Part shown: piece after piece, positions 26,192 to 37,055 of the stretch | How positions within the stretch are numbered: the stretch's first letter is position 1 | Layout of the letters: each line of letters starts with the position of its first letter | Source: Falsiroseomonas stagni DSM 19981 | Lineage (GTDB): Bacteria; Pseudomonadota; Alphaproteobacteria; Acetobacterales; Acetobacteraceae | Assembly: GCF_900114315.1 (NCBI RefSeq) | Contig: NZ_FOSQ01000007.1 | Coordinates: 178,504-242,503, forward strand | Length of the DNA stretch: 64,000 nucleotides | Direction: 5' to 3' | Notes under the pieces: model-generated | The model's database searches: none | What the model was told of the DNA's origin: nothing | Seen by the model: only the letters and a program-made list of their open reading frames with translations | Position numbers and translations under genes: made by a program

Positions 26192-28840
26192 TCAGCCGCC
26201 GAGCGCGGCCCGGATCGCCGCGAGTGCCTCCGCCGCCTTCGCCGCATCCGGCCCGCCGGCCTGGGCCATGTCCGGCTTGCCGCCGCCGCCCTTGCCGCCG
26301 ATGGCGGCGCTGGCCGCGCGGACCAGCGTCACGGCATCGGTCTTGCCCTTCGCGGCCTCCCCGATGCCGACGAAGACGCTGGCCTTGCCTTCCGCGGTCG
26401 CGACCACGCCGACGACATCGGCGGTGCCGGATTGCAGGATGGCCTCGACCACGCCCTTCAGGTCCTTGGGCGGCATTTCGCCGAGTTCACGCAGCGCCAC
26501 GCGGAGCCCGGCGATGGTCTCGACCTCCGCCGCCGCACCACCGGTCGCGAGCTTCTTGCGGAGGTCGCTGACCTCGCGCTCCAGCTTCTTGCGTTCCTCC
26601 AGCAGGTTGGCGATGCGCTCCGCCAGTTCGGCCGGCCTGGCCTTCAGGACGGAGGACGCCTCGTTCAGCTGGCGGTCGCGCTCCTCGATCACCTTCAGCG
26701 CGGCCTCGCCGGTCACGGCCTCCACGCGCCGGATGCCGGCGGCGACGGCGCCCTCGGCCACGATGCGGAACAGGCCGATATCGCCGGTGCGCTTCGCATG
26801 CGTGCCGCCGCAGAGTTCCAGCGAATAGACGCCGAAACGCTCCGTGGCACTGGGGTCATGCCCCATGGAGACGACGCGCACCTCCTCCCCGTACTTCTCG
26901 CCGAACAGCGCCATGGCGCCGATCTGCACGGCGGCGTCAGGGGTCATCAGGCGGGTGACGACTTCCGCATTCTCGCGGATGCGGCTGTTCACCTCCGCCT
27001 CCACCCAGGCGAGGTCCGCATCCGTCATGGGCACGGGCTGGCTGACGTCGAAGCGCAGCCGGTCCGGCGCGTTCAGCGACCCCTTCTGCGCGACATGGGT
27101 GCCGAGGCGACGGCGCAGCGCCTCATGCAGCAGGTGCGTCGCCGAGTGATGGGCCCTGATCGTGGAGCGGCGTGCGTGATCGACCTCCGCCTGCACGGCG
27201 AGGCCAAGCTTGGCCTCCCCATGCGCGACGACGCCGACATGGACGAAGAGGTCGCCGAGCTTCTTCTGCGTGTCGCGGACGTTGATCCGGCAGCCCTCGC
27301 CGGCCGAGATCAGCCCGGTATCGCCGACCTGGCCGCCGGATTCCGCGTAGAAGGGCGTCTGGTTCAGGATGACGGAGACCTCGGTCCCCGCGACCGCGCT
27401 GTCCACCACCTGGCCATTGGCGACGATGGCGAGGATCTCGCCCTCCGCCGTCTCGGTGGAGTAGCCGAGGAATTCGGAGGCGCCGAGCTTCTCCTTCAGG
27501 TCGAACCACAGCGTTTCCGTCGCGGCCTCGCCCGACCCGGCCCAGGCGGCGCGGGCGCGCTTGCGCTGCTCGGCCATCGCGGCCTCGAAGCCCGCGGTAT
27601 CGACCGTCTTGCCCTCGCCGCGCAGCGCATCCTGCGTCAGGTCGAGGGGGAAGCCGTAGGTGTCGTAGAGCTTGAAGGCGACGTCGCCCGGCAGCGTCCC
27701 GCCGTCTCCAAGCCGGCCCGACTCATCGGCCAGCAGGCCGAGGCCGCGTTCCAGCAGGGACCGGAAGCGGGTCTCCTCCAGCCGGAGGGTTTCGACGACC
27801 AGCGCCTCGGCGCGGAGAATCTCGGGATAGGCGGCGCCCATCTGGCGGGTCAGCGCGGGCACCAGGCGGTGCAGCAGCGGCTCCCGCGCGCCCATCATGT
27901 GGGCGTGGCGCATGGCGCGGCGGAGGATGCGGCGCAGCACATAGCCGCGGCCTTCATTGGACGGCATGACGCCGTCGGCGATCAGGAAGGTGCCGGCGCG
28001 GAGGTGGTCCGCCACCACGCGGTGGCTGGTCTTCCACTGGCCGTCGGGATCCTGGCCGGTGGCCTCGCTGCTCGCCAGGATCAGGGCGCGCAGCGTGTCG
28101 GTGTCGTAGTTGTCGTGCTTGCCCTGGAGGATGGCGGCGAAGCGCTCGAGGCCCATGCCGGTGTCGATCGAGGGGCGCGGCAGCGGCACGCGGGTGCCGG
28201 GGGGGCCTTCCTCATACTGCATGAAGACCAGGTTCCAGATCTCGATGAACCGGTCGCCATCCTGGTCCGCGCTGCCGGGCGGGCCGCCGAAGATCTTGTC
28301 GCCATGGTCGAAGAAGATCTCGGAGCACGGGCCGCAGGGGCCGGTATCGCCCATCCGCCAGAAATTGTCGGAGGTCGGGATGCGGATGATGCGGCTGTCG
28401 GGTAGGCCGGCGATCTTCTTCCAGTAGACGGGGGCTTCCTCGTCCTCCGAATAGACCGTCACCAGCAGGCGGTCCTTCGGCAGGCCGAAATCGCGGGTCA
28501 GCAATTCCCAGGCATGGCCGATCGCCTGTTCCTTGAAGTAGTCGCCGAAGCTGAAATTGCCCAGCATCTCGAAGAAGGTGTGATGGCGGGCGGTATAGCC
28601 GACATTGTCCAGGTCGTTGTGCTTGCCGCCGGCGCGGACCGACTTCTGCGCGGTGGTGGCGCGTGAATAGGGCCGCTTCTCCTGCCCCGTGAAGACGTTC
28701 TTGAACTGCACCATGCCGCTGTTCGCGAACATCAGCGTCGGGTCGTTCCGCGGCACAAGCGGGGAGGATTCAACCACCTCGTGCCCATTACGGCGGAAGT
28801 AGTCGAGGAAGGTGGCGCGGATGTCGTTGCTGCTGGTCAT
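26192..28840 (-). CDS. alaS: Alanyl-tRNA synthetase
   Basis: The 882-residue enzyme has the class II core ([51 protein letters not shown]), the editing-domain zinc site [16 protein letters not shown] (about residue 564) with CGGTH (about 675), and a C-Ala domain that normally aids tRNA binding and dimerisation. Length is that of full bacterial AlaRS. I start it at the ATG at 28840 (MTSSNDIR); the longer upstream frame has no similarity. In related bacteria alaS commonly lies near recA, as here (recA is 2.8 kb away on the same strand). Confidence 0.97.
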   Translation of the reverse strand: MTSSNDIRATFLDYFRRNGHEVVESSPLVPRNDPTLMFANSGMVQFKNVFTGQEKRPYSRATTAQKSVRAGGKHNDLDNVGYTARHHTFFEMLGNFSFGDYFKEQAIGHAWELLTRDFGLPKDRLLVTVYSEDEEAPVYWKKIAGLPDSRIIRIPTSDNFWRMGDTGPCGPCSEIFFDHGDKIFGGPPGSADQDGDRFIEIWNLVFMQYEEGPPGTRVPLPRPSIDTGMGLERFAAILQGKHDNYDTDTLRALILASSEATGQDPDGQWKTSHRVVADHLRAGTFLIADGVMPSNEGRGYVLRRILRRAMRHAHMMGAREPLLHRLVPALTRQMGAAYPEILRAEALVVETLRLEETRFRSLLERGLGLLADESGRLGDGGTLPGDVAFKLYDTYGFPLDLTQDALRGEGKTVDTAGFEAAMAEQRKRARAAWAGSGEAATETLWFDLKEKLGASEFLGYSTETAEGEILAIVANGQVVDSAVAGTEVSVILNQTPFYAESGGQVGDTGLISAGEGCRINVRDTQKKLGDLFVHVGVVAHGEAKLGLAVQAEVDHARRSTIRAHHSATHLLHEALRRRLGTHVAQKGSLNAPDRLRFDVSQPVPMTDADLAWVEAEVNSRIRENAEVVTRLMTPDAAVQIGAMALFGEKYGEEVRVVSMGHDPSATERFGVYSLELCGGTHAKRTGDIGLFRIVAEGAVAAGIRRVEAVTGEAALKVIEERDRQLNEASSVLKARPAELAERIANLLEERKKLEREVSDLRKKLATGGAAAEVETIAGLRVALRELGEMPPKDLKGVVEAILQSGTADVVGVVATAEGKASVFVGIGEAAKGKTDAVTLVRAASAAIGGKGGGGKPDMAQAGGPDAAKAAEALAAIRAALGG

Positions 28841-29067
28841 CGCCTGATCGCTGCCATCATTTGGAACCCCTGCCCACGGAAGGGATGCCGCCGCCACGGC
28901 CGGAAGGCCCAGGCGAAAGCCGCGTCCCTTACCGCGCGATGAACTGAACGTCGAGGGTCGGCGGTTGCGGGCGCGAAGCCGGAACTGCCACGCGGCCGCG
29001 CCGTTCGGGCCGAGGAGGGGGGGCCGAGGAATGCCCCCCGGCACCGAACACACGAGGGAGGCCCATC

Positions 29068-29559
29068 ATGGCCGAAGACTTCAAGTCGCTGATGATCGAG
29101 GCGTTGCAGGACGCCTACAGCGCCGAGACCCAACTGATCGAGGCCCTGCCCGACATGGCGGAAGCCGCGCAAAGCCCGACTCTCCGCCAGGCCTTCGAGG
29201 ATCACCTGGCCCAGACACGTGGCCATGTGGAGCGGCTGGAGCGGGCGGCGGAACTGCTGGACGCCGATCCCGAAGGGGAGGAATGCGAGGCGATGGAGGG
29301 CCTGACCGCCGAGGCGGAGGAGATCATGGACGACCATGACGAGGGCCCGGTCCGCGACGCTGCCCTGATCGGCGCCGCGCAGAAGGTGGAGCACTACGAG
29401 ATCGCGACCTACGGCACGCTGCACGCCATGGCGAAGGCGGCCGGGATGCAGGAGGTCGCGGACCTCTTCGCCCAGACGCTCGCCGAGGAGAAAACGGCGG
29501 ACGAGAAGCTGACCCTGCTGGCGGAGCGGGAGGTGAACCCGGCCGCCCTCGCCGCCTGA
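29068..29559 (+). CDS. Ferritin-like DUF892 (YciE/YciF family) protein
   Basis: The 163-residue helical protein starts FKSLMIEALQDAYSAETQLIEALPDM, the YciF-family helix A, and contains further Glu/His pairs (HLAQTRGHVERLE, VEHYEIATYGTLHAMAK, LAEEKTADEKLTLLAE) that could form a di-metal site in a four-helix bundle. Members are linked to stress responses. The 227-bp gap to alaS carries both promoters. It stands alone, with a GGGAGG site before the ATG. Confidence 0.9.
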   Translation: MAEDFKSLMIEALQDAYSAETQLIEALPDMAEAAQSPTLRQAFEDHLAQTRGHVERLERAAELLDADPEGEECEAMEGLTAEAEEIMDDHDEGPVRDAALIGAAQKVEHYEIATYGTLHAMAKAAGMQEVADLFAQTLAEEKTADEKLTLLAEREVNPAALAA

Positions 29560-29575
29560 CGGGCGCGCGGCGCCC

Positions 29576-30472
29576 TCATGACGCGGGGGCGCCGCCTTCG
29601 GGGCCGAAGCCGTAGAGCGCCTGCGGATTGTCCACCAGGATGCGCCGCAGGGCCGCCTCATCCCGGACCCAGCCGGCGATCCGCGCCAGGGCGCGGCCGT
29701 CATCCACGGCCTCGAAGGCCTCGGGCGTGGCAGGGTCGCCCGTCCGGACGCGACCGGGATGCGGCCAATCGCTGCCCCAGAGGAGGCGCTGCGGCGACGC
29801 CGCCACCAGGGCGCCGACCAGATCGGCCAGCACCGGCGCATCATCGGGATCGGCAACCGAGCGCTGCGGCGCCGACAGCTTGATGTGGAGGCCCTCCCCC
29901 TCGACCAGATGCACGATGTTCCGCGCTGCCGTCGCGAGCGGCGTCTCCTTCAGGCCAACCAGGCCGAAATGGTCGATCACGACCGGAACCCCGGCCCCGC
30001 CGAGCTGGCCCCGCAGGGCCCAGAGCACCTCATGGCCGGCGAAGATCTGGAGGTGCCAGGCGCTGCAACGCAGCCGGCGCGCGAAGGCCGCTACCGTGGC
30101 ACTGGCGCAATCGACGTCCGTGGCGCCGGTCGTGGCGAGGTTGAGGCGGACGCCGCGCGCGCCTGCCTCATGCAGGTCGGCCAGTGCCGCATCGCCGATC
30201 CCGGGATGCACGACGACGACCGCCCGCGCGCGACCCGCCATGCGACGCACCGCATCGAGCGTGCAGCCGTTATCCGTGCCGTAGACGCTCGGCTGCACCA
30301 CGACGACGCGGGCCAGGCCGTGGTCGTCGAGGAAGCCGCGAAGCTGGTCGGCATCCGCCAGGCCCGGCGTGTAGCTGCGCCCCGGCATGAAGGGAAAACG
30401 GGCGGGATCGCCGAAGGCATGGGTGTGGCAATCGGTGCTGCCGGCGGGAAGGGCCTCCATCAGGGCTGCCAT
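29576..30472 (-). CDS. Amidohydrolase-2 family metal-dependent hydrolase (PDC-hydrolase-like)
   Basis: The 298-residue TIM-barrel protein has the metal motif DCHTHAFGDPARFP (about residues 14-27), RGVRLNL (about 113-119), VIDHFGLVG (about 178) and WGSDWPHPG (about 237-245), the pattern of the 2-pyrone-4,6-dicarboxylate lactonase-like amidohydrolases. It probably opens a lactone or decarboxylates a dicarboxylate. Its ATG overlaps the stop of the Bug receptor gene by one base (TGATG), so the receptor and hydrolase are likely a catabolic pair for the same compound. An internal ATG at 30460 is an alternative start. Confidence 0.85.
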   Translation of the reverse strand: MAALMEALPAGSTDCHTHAFGDPARFPFMPGRSYTPGLADADQLRGFLDDHGLARVVVVQPSVYGTDNGCTLDAVRRMAGRARAVVVVHPGIGDAALADLHEAGARGVRLNLATTGATDVDCASATVAAFARRLRCSAWHLQIFAGHEVLWALRGQLGGAGVPVVIDHFGLVGLKETPLATAARNIVHLVEGEGLHIKLSAPQRSVADPDDAPVLADLVGALVAASPQRLLWGSDWPHPGRVRTGDPATPEAFEAVDDGRALARIAGWVRDEAALRRILVDNPQALYGFGPEGGAPAS

Positions 30473-31476
30473 CAATCGAGGGTGGCGCCCGAGGCCCGGA
30501 CCACGGGACCCCAATAGGCGATCTGCTGGTCCCAGAAGGCGGTGAACTCGGCAGGGCGCGACCCCACGAGATCGAGCCCCAGATCGACCATCCGCTGGCG
30601 GCAGCCGGGTTCCGTCACGGCCTGGATGGTCGCCTCCGCCAGCCGGTCCACGATCGGCGGTGGCGTGCCGGCCGGGGCGTAGACGCCGTGCCAGATATAG
30701 GTCTCGTAGCCCGGCAGGCCGGCCTCCGCGATGGTCGGCACGCCCGGCAGCAGCGCGGCCCGCTCCGCCGTCGTCACACCGAGCGCGCGGAAGCGCCCCT
30801 CCCGCACCTGGGGCAGCAAGGCGGGGATCACGTTCACCATGAAGTCGATCTGGCCCGCGAGCATGTCGTTGATCGCCTGCCCTTCGCCCCGGTAGGGGAC
30901 ATGCACGGCTTCGACCCCTGCCATGCGGGTGAACAGCGCGGCCGAGAGGTGCAGGATCGTGCCGGCGCCGGATGTGCCGTAGCTGAGGCCGCTGGGCCGC
31001 GCCCGCATCAGGTCGATGAGTTCCTGGACCGTGCGCGCCGGCAGGTCGGCCCGCACCGCGAGGACATTCGGCGCGCGCGCGACCTGGCTGACAGCGACGA
31101 AGTCCCGCCGCACGTCGAAGGGCAGGTTGCGGTAGAGGAAGCTGTTCAGCACGGCCGATGAGACGGTGTGCAGGATGATGGTGTAGCCATCCGGCGCGGC
31201 CTTGGCCGCCGCATCCGTGCCGATGGTCCCGCCCGCGCCACCCCTGTTCTCCACCACCACAGGCTGGCCCAACGCCGTCTGCATGCAACTGGCGAGCAGC
31301 CGCCCGACGATATCGGCGGTGCCGCCCGTGGCGAAGGGGATGATCATGCGGACGGGCCGGGCGGGATAGGGCTGCGCCAGGGCCGGCTGCGGCATCGCCA
31401 GCGCCAGCACCACGGCGGCCAGGGCAGAGGCGGCGAGACGGCGGCAACCGGGCAATCGAGGATGGGCAAAGGCCAT
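30472..31476 (-). CDS. Bug/TctC-family substrate-binding protein
   Basis: The 334-residue protein has a signal peptide (AASALAAVVLALAMPQPALA, cleaved before QPYPARP), the Bug signature VRMIIPFATGGTADIVGRLLA, LGQPVVVENRGGAGGTIG and a C-terminal YIWHGVYAPAGTPPPIVDRL. It is a periplasmic receptor for a small carboxylate. It is coupled to the amidohydrolase gene by a 1-bp overlap; no TctA/B genes are nearby. GGAAGA precedes its ATG. Confidence 0.92.
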   Translation of the reverse strand: MAFAHPRLPGCRRLAASALAAVVLALAMPQPALAQPYPARPVRMIIPFATGGTADIVGRLLASCMQTALGQPVVVENRGGAGGTIGTDAAAKAAPDGYTIILHTVSSAVLNSFLYRNLPFDVRRDFVAVSQVARAPNVLAVRADLPARTVQELIDLMRARPSGLSYGTSGAGTILHLSAALFTRMAGVEAVHVPYRGEGQAINDMLAGQIDFMVNVIPALLPQVREGRFRALGVTTAERAALLPGVPTIAEAGLPGYETYIWHGVYAPAGTPPPIVDRLAEATIQAVTEPGCRQRMVDLGLDLVGSRPAEFTAFWDQQIAYWGPVVRASGATLD

Positions 31477-31591
31477 GCGGATCTTCCTCCCTGGATGGCG
31501 GCATTGGCGGCGCAGCGTTCTAAAACATCACGTTCCATGGAACTCCGCATGGATCAAGTCCCAACCGCGCCGGCGCGCCTGCCCGGGCAGC

Positions 31592-31624
31592 AAAAAGGGG
31601 ATGGGAGCCTGCGCTCCCATCCCC
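31592..31624 (-). terminator. Intrinsic terminator of recA
   Basis: On the minus strand a perfect 12-bp stem (GGGGATGGGAGC with GCTCCCATCCCC, + coordinates 31597-31624, four-base loop) is followed directly by TTTTTGC. It lies 43 bp behind the recA stop and is the clearest rho-independent terminator in the window. Confidence 0.88.
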
Positions 31625-31666
31625 CCTGCATCACGGATCGGCAGGCCGAAGCCTGCCCGCCAGCGG

Positions 31667-32701
<1,035 letters not shown>

Positions 32702-32888
32702 GAGGCTCGCTCTCCCGAACTCCCGGGCCCGATTCCCGGTATCAACCTGGGGGCGCAATCCCCGGCCGGATCCTCACCCGCCGGTCACACCCCGCGTCAC
32801 CTTGGACCAGAAAGCGGCGCGACTCCAAGTGCCGCGCAACCCCCTGTCCCTCGGCTCGGAATATGGCCCGGAACGGCCGGCCCGACAA

Positions 32889-32903
32889 GAACATTTAGGA
32901 AAC
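32889..32903. promoter_or_regulatory. Possible LexA (SOS) box upstream of recA
   Basis: GAAC-ATTTAGG-AAAC matches the alphaproteobacterial SOS consensus (GTTC-N7-GTTC read on the other strand) with one mismatch. It overlaps the stop codon of the hybrid-kinase gene, 188 bp before recA, which is farther than usual, so support is weak. Confidence 0.35.
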
Positions 32904-34469
32904 TTTCACCACCCCCTCGGGCAGGATGCCTTTCAGTTCCGTGACCAGCGCACCCAGGCTGTAGGGCTTGGCCATCAGGCGGATGCGCTCCGCCGCCAGG
33001 TCCCGCCCCAGCGCGGCCTCCGCATAGCCGGACACCAGCAGCACCGGCAGCTCGGGCCAGCGGTCCCGCAACCGGGCGGTGAGTTCCAGCCCGTCCAGGC
33101 CCGGCATCACCACGTCCGACACCAGCGCCAGTGGCACGGCCCCGCTCCTGTCCAGCATCTCCAGCGCTTCCTCGGAACAGCCGGCGCTCATCACCTCGAA
33201 CCCCGCGCGGCGGAGCGCACGCTCCGCCAGGCGCAGCAGCGGCACCTCATCCTCCACCAGCAGCACGGCAGGGCCGCCCGGGGGGGGCTCGGGCGCCGGC
33301 GGCGGCGGGGGCGAAGCGGTGGGCGGCGCCACCATGGCGGCCGGCACCACCGGGTCCGCCGGCCCTTCATGCCGCGGCATCCAGATGCGGAAGCGCGCCC
33401 CCTCCCCCCGCCGGCTGTCCACCGCGATGAAGCCGCCGGATTGCCGGACGATGCCATGCACGGTGGACAGGCCGAGCCCGGTGCCGCCCTGCTCGCGCTT
33501 GGTGGTGAAGAAGGGGTCGAAGATCCGGGGCAGCACCTCAGGCGGGATGCCGGCGCCGCTATCGACCACTTCCAGCATGGCATAGCGCCCGGCGGGCAGG
33601 GTTTCAGTCCCGATCGTCTCGGGCGACAGCACCACCGCATGGCCCGTCGCGATCCGTAGGGACCCGCCTTCCGGCATCGCGTCCCGGGCATTGAGCGCCA
33701 GGTTCATGATGACCTGGTCCAGCTGCGTGGGGTCCATCCGCACGCGGCGGGACGGTTCCTCCAGCGCGATGGTCAGCCGGACCCGGCTGCCGAGCAGCCG
33801 CCGCAGCAACTCCCCCATGGCGGAGACGGCGATGTTGAGGTCCACCACCCGCGGCCGCAGCGCCTGCTGCCGGGCGAAGGCGAGCAGTTGCTTCACCAGC
33901 GCCGCGCCGCGCCCGGCGCTTTCCAGCACCTGGCGCAGTTCCGACGCCGCCTCCCCGCCCGGGGCGCGGGAAAGCGCCGCTTCAGCACTGCCGGCGATGG
34001 CGGTCAGCAGGTTGTTGAAGTCATGCGCGATGCCGCCCGCCAGCGCGCCCACCGCCTGCAGCCGTGCCGCGCCCGCCTGCTGTTCCGCGGGCCGCGCCGC
34101 GATGCGGGACAGGCGCAGCACCGCGCCACGGTCCGGCGCGGGCAGCTTGCGGTGCTCCATCTCCAGCCGCGGCGAACCCTCCGACGCCATGGCGATCGCC
34201 ACGCGCTGCCCGGTGGCCAGCGCGGCCAGCGCCGCCTCCTTCCCCTCCGCCGCCATCAGCGCCGCGATCGGCAGGCCCGGGCGCGGCGGCAGGAGCGGCC
34301 CGCAGAGCCCCGCGAATTCCGCGTTCCACGTCACCAGCCGATCCTCGGCATCCAGCAGCGCGATCCCGGGCGAGGCCGCGTCCAGCACCGCGCGCACCAC
34401 GGCGTCCTCGGCCGGGCGGCGGTTGCGGCCGCGGAGCAGGTCCTGCAGGGTCCGGCGCGGATCAGGCAT
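32895..34469 (-). CDS. Hybrid sensor histidine kinase (CckA-like: PAS-HisKA-HATPase-REC)
   Basis: The 524-residue protein has a PAS-like domain (about residues 25-125, SPGIALLDAEDRLVTWN), a HisKA helix with IAHDFNNLLTAIAGSAEAAL (His near 149), HATPase boxes NLALNARDAMPEGG, GAGIPPEVLPRIFDPFFTTK and GTGLGLSTVHGIV, a Pro-rich linker, and a receiver domain (LVEDEVPLLR, phospho-Asp in SDVVMPGLDG near 453, KPYSLG). The HDFNNLLT phosphoacceptor and overall order are those of CckA, but there are no N-terminal transmembrane helices and the protein is shorter, so it may be a soluble paralogue. It sits between recA and flhB on the same strand. Confidence 0.88.
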   Translation of the reverse strand: MPDPRRTLQDLLRGRNRRPAEDAVVRAVLDAASPGIALLDAEDRLVTWNAEFAGLCGPLLPPRPGLPIAALMAAEGKEAALAALATGQRVAIAMASEGSPRLEMEHRKLPAPDRGAVLRLSRIAARPAEQQAGAARLQAVGALAGGIAHDFNNLLTAIAGSAEAALSRAPGGEAASELRQVLESAGRGAALVKQLLAFARQQALRPRVVDLNIAVSAMGELLRRLLGSRVRLTIALEEPSRRVRMDPTQLDQVIMNLALNARDAMPEGGSLRIATGHAVVLSPETIGTETLPAGRYAMLEVVDSGAGIPPEVLPRIFDPFFTTKREQGGTGLGLSTVHGIVRQSGGFIAVDSRRGEGARFRIWMPRHEGPADPVVPAAMVAPPTASPPPPPAPEPPPGGPAVLLVEDEVPLLRLAERALRRAGFEVMSAGCSEEALEMLDRSGAVPLALVSDVVMPGLDGLELTARLRDRWPELPVLLVSGYAEAALGRDLAAERIRLMAKPYSLGALVTELKGILPEGVVKVS

Positions 34470-34537
34470 GCGGTTCTCCTCGGCAATGCCACGCGGCCAC
34501 CCGGGGCGGCAGCGAGGGCACGGGCTGGTTCACGGCG

Positions 34538-35602
34538 TCAAGCATGCCGTGCGGCGGCGCCATTCTGGCGCCAGACATAGGCGATGATCTCGGCCATCGC
34601 CTGGTAGTGTTCCGCCGGAATCTCGGCATCGATGTCCAGCCGCCAAAGCGCGCGGGCCAGCGGCGGATTGGCCACCAGCGGCACGCCGGCGCTGGTCGCT
34701 GCCTCCCGGATCCGGGCCGCCATGGCGTCGACGCCCTTGGCCACGATTCGTGGCGCCGCCTCCCCCCCGCCATAGGCCAGGGCCACGGCGTAGTGGGTGG
34801 GGTTGGTGATGACGACGGCGGCGTTCGGTACCGCGGCCATCATGCGCCGGCGCCCCTGCACCTGGCGCATCTGCCGCCGGCGCGCCTTCAGCATCGGGTC
34901 GCCGTCCGATTCCTTGGCCTCGTCCCGCAGGTCCTGGCGGCTCATGCGCATCTGGCGGGCGAAACGGAAGCGGACCCACAACAGGTCCAGCAGCGCCACG
35001 CCCGCGAAGGCCACCAGCGCCGCCATCATCAGCCGCATGGCCACCGCCCCGGCCGCCTGGGGCAGCGCCGCCGCCGGCTGGTGCAGCGCCGCCTGCAGCG
35101 CCGCAAGGTCCGATCCCACATGCCACAGCGCCGCGCCCACGATCAGGAGCTTCAGCAGCGTGCGCAGGAACTCCATCAGCGCCTCAGGCCCCACCAGGCG
35201 CTTCAGCCCAGCCCAGGGGCTGATCTTGCTGAGCCGCGGCACCATGGGCTTGGCGGAGACCAGGCCCCGTGTCTGCGCCAGCGTCCCCGCCACGGCACCC
35301 AGCGACACCGCCGCCGCCACCGGGATCACCACCAGCGCACCCCACCAGAACAGCGTCATGGCGGCATTCGCTATGCCGAGGGTATGCGCCGATTCCAGCG
35401 CGCCGCGCATGGCGCGCATCAGGTCGAAGCCGATGGTCGGCAGCACCAGCATCGTCGCCAGGGTCCCGGCGGCCAGGCCCGTCCAGCCCACCACCTCCCG
35501 GGACAGCGCGACCTGCCCTTCCTCCCGCGCCTTCTCGAGCCGCTTCGGTGTCGCGGCCTCGGTCTTGTCGCCGGCCTCCGGGCCATCTCCCTCCTCAGCC
35601 AC
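34538..35602 (-). CDS. flhB: Flagellar type III export protein FlhB
   Basis: The 354-residue protein begins with the usual cytoplasmic KTEAATPKRLEKAREEGQVALSRE-type motif, has four membrane segments, and near residue 267 shows the autocleavage motif NPTH (VITNPTHYAVAL), where FlhB cuts itself to switch substrate class. It starts at a GTG three bases behind the fliR stop and is the last gene of the flgB-flgC-fliE-fliQ-fliR-flhB set. Confidence 0.95.
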   Translation of the reverse strand: MAEEGDGPEAGDKTEAATPKRLEKAREEGQVALSREVVGWTGLAAGTLATMLVLPTIGFDLMRAMRGALESAHTLGIANAAMTLFWWGALVVIPVAAAVSLGAVAGTLAQTRGLVSAKPMVPRLSKISPWAGLKRLVGPEALMEFLRTLLKLLIVGAALWHVGSDLAALQAALHQPAAALPQAAGAVAMRLMMAALVAFAGVALLDLLWVRFRFARQMRMSRQDLRDEAKESDGDPMLKARRRQMRQVQGRRRMMAAVPNAAVVITNPTHYAVALAYGGGEAAPRIVAKGVDAMAARIREAATSAGVPLVANPPLARALWRLDIDAEIPAEHYQAMAEIIAYVWRQNGAAARHA

Positions 35603-35605
35603 CGC

Positions 35606-36388
35606 TCAGCGCACCCCGGGCAGGGTGGCGAAGCCGGTGCGCAGCGCCTCCAGCAGCGTCGCGATCATCGGCGGCGCCAGCAGGGCAAGCAGGCCGAGCC
35701 CCGCCAGGATCTGCCCCGGCACGGCGATGAAGAAGGTCTGCACCTGCGGCGCCAGCCGCGCCAGCAGGCCGAGTGCCACGTTCAGCAGCACCGCGCCGAC
35801 CACGAAGGGCGCCGCGATCCGCAGCGCGAGGTCGAGTGAATCGGCCCCCATCCGTGCCACCGCCAGCGCCGCCGACCCCGTCGGGAAGGGCGCGCCGGCC
35901 GGCATCACGGCGTAGCTTTCCGCCAGCGCCGCCAGCGGCACCTGGTAGAGGCCGGTCGACAGCACCAGCACCGCCGCCATCAGCGCGAAGGCCCGGCCCA
36001 GCGCCGTGCCGCCCATGCCGAGCGACGCGTCGAAGGCGAAGAGGCTGGAAAGCCCGATCAGCGTCGCGACCGCCTGCCCGGCCATGGCGAAGGCCAGCAC
36101 CAGGATGCGGGCCAGCGTGCCGATCCACAGGCCGATGACGATCTCCGTCACCAGCAGCCGCGTCATATCCGCCAGGTCATCCGGCATCGGCGGCAGGCCG
36201 GGCGCCAGCACGGGCAACAGCAGCGCCACCAGCGCCAGGCCGAGCCCGAGGCGCAGCGGCGCCGGCACCTCCGCCTCCCCCAGCCCCGGCAGCAGCATCA
36301 CCGCCGCGCCCAGCCGCGCAAAGACCAGCGCGGCCTGGAAGACCAGGCCGGGCAGCATCTGCAGCAGGGCGTGGTCGGCTTCCGTCAC
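35606..36388 (-). CDS. fliR: Flagellar export protein FliR
   Basis: The 260-residue membrane protein has FARLGAAVMLLPGLGEAEVP (about residues 20-40), conserved VTEIVIGLWIGTLARI and FAFDASLG, and six hydrophobic segments. It is part of the FliPQR export gate. The start is a GTG overlapping the fliQ stop (GTGA), supported by the family N-terminus DHALLQMLPGLVFQAALVF; the frame upstream belongs to no family. Confidence 0.93.
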   Translation of the reverse strand: MTEADHALLQMLPGLVFQAALVFARLGAAVMLLPGLGEAEVPAPLRLGLGLALVALLLPVLAPGLPPMPDDLADMTRLLVTEIVIGLWIGTLARILVLAFAMAGQAVATLIGLSSLFAFDASLGMGGTALGRAFALMAAVLVLSTGLYQVPLAALAESYAVMPAGAPFPTGSAALAVARMGADSLDLALRIAAPFVVGAVLLNVALGLLARLAPQVQTFFIAVPGQILAGLGLLALLAPPMIATLLEALRTGFATLPGVR

Positions 36389-36660
36389 GGCATGCCGCCA
36401 AGCGCCACCATGCGGTCGAACAGCGTGCTGCTCCATCCCTGCATGACCGAGGCGGTGAAGGGGCCGAGCAGCAGCATCAGCGCGCCGCCCATCACGAGCT
36501 TCGGCAGGAAGGCCAGCGTCGCCTCCTGCACCTGCGTCAGCGCCTGCACGAGGGAGACGGCGAGGCCCACCACCAGCACCGCGACCAGCGGCGGTCCCAT
36601 CACCTGCATCGAGACCCAGATCGCTTCGCGAAGCGACTGGGCCATGGCTTCCTCGACCAT
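36385..36660 (-). CDS. fliQ: Flagellar export protein FliQ
   Basis: The 91-residue, two-helix protein has the FliQ core PPLVAVLVVGLAVSLVQALT followed by QVQEATLAFLPKL (about residues 22-54). It forms the export gate with FliP and FliR. It overlaps the fliR start by 4 bp and lies 61 bp behind fliE. Confidence 0.95.
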   Translation of the reverse strand: MVEEAMAQSLREAIWVSMQVMGPPLVAVLVVGLAVSLVQALTQVQEATLAFLPKLVMGGALMLLLGPFTASVMQGWSSTLFDRMVALGGMP

Positions 36661-36721
36661 CCCGCCCTCCTGGCAACCCGCATCCCCTCATGGGCACGGC
36701 GACACGCGCGGACAGCGCGCG

Positions 36722-37030
36722 TCAGATCGGCATCCGCATCACTTCCTGGTAGGCCGCCACAACACGGTCCCGCACAGCGACGGTGGTCTGCAGCGCCAGC
36801 TCGGCGCGGGAGATGGCGAGCACCGCCTCCGTCACGCTGCCCTGGCCCATGAGCGCCTGGGTGGAGGCCGCATCCGCGCTCCGGCCGAGTTCCACCGCAC
36901 TCTCCATCGCGCGGGACAACACGCCGCCGAAGCCGCCCTGCTCCCCCCCCGGGCCTGAGGGGCCGCCACCGGCCTGCGCCGCATAGGCCGCGGCCGCCCG
37001 CAGCGGCGCGGTGGCACCCGCTACCGGCAT
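36722..37030 (-). CDS. fliE: Flagellar hook-basal body protein FliE
   Basis: The 102-residue protein ends with the FliE motif AELALQTTVAVRDRVVAAYQ followed by EVMRMPI, and has a disordered Gly/Ala-rich N-terminus. FliE links the MS ring to the proximal rod. It lies 25 bp behind flgC on the same strand. Confidence 0.93.
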   Translation of the reverse strand: MPVAGATAPLRAAAAYAAQAGGGPSGPGGEQGGFGGVLSRAMESAVELGRSADAASTQALMGQGSVTEAVLAISRAELALQTTVAVRDRVVAAYQEVMRMPI

Positions 37031-37055
37031 GGCGCCCTATCCCCGTTCCGCATGA

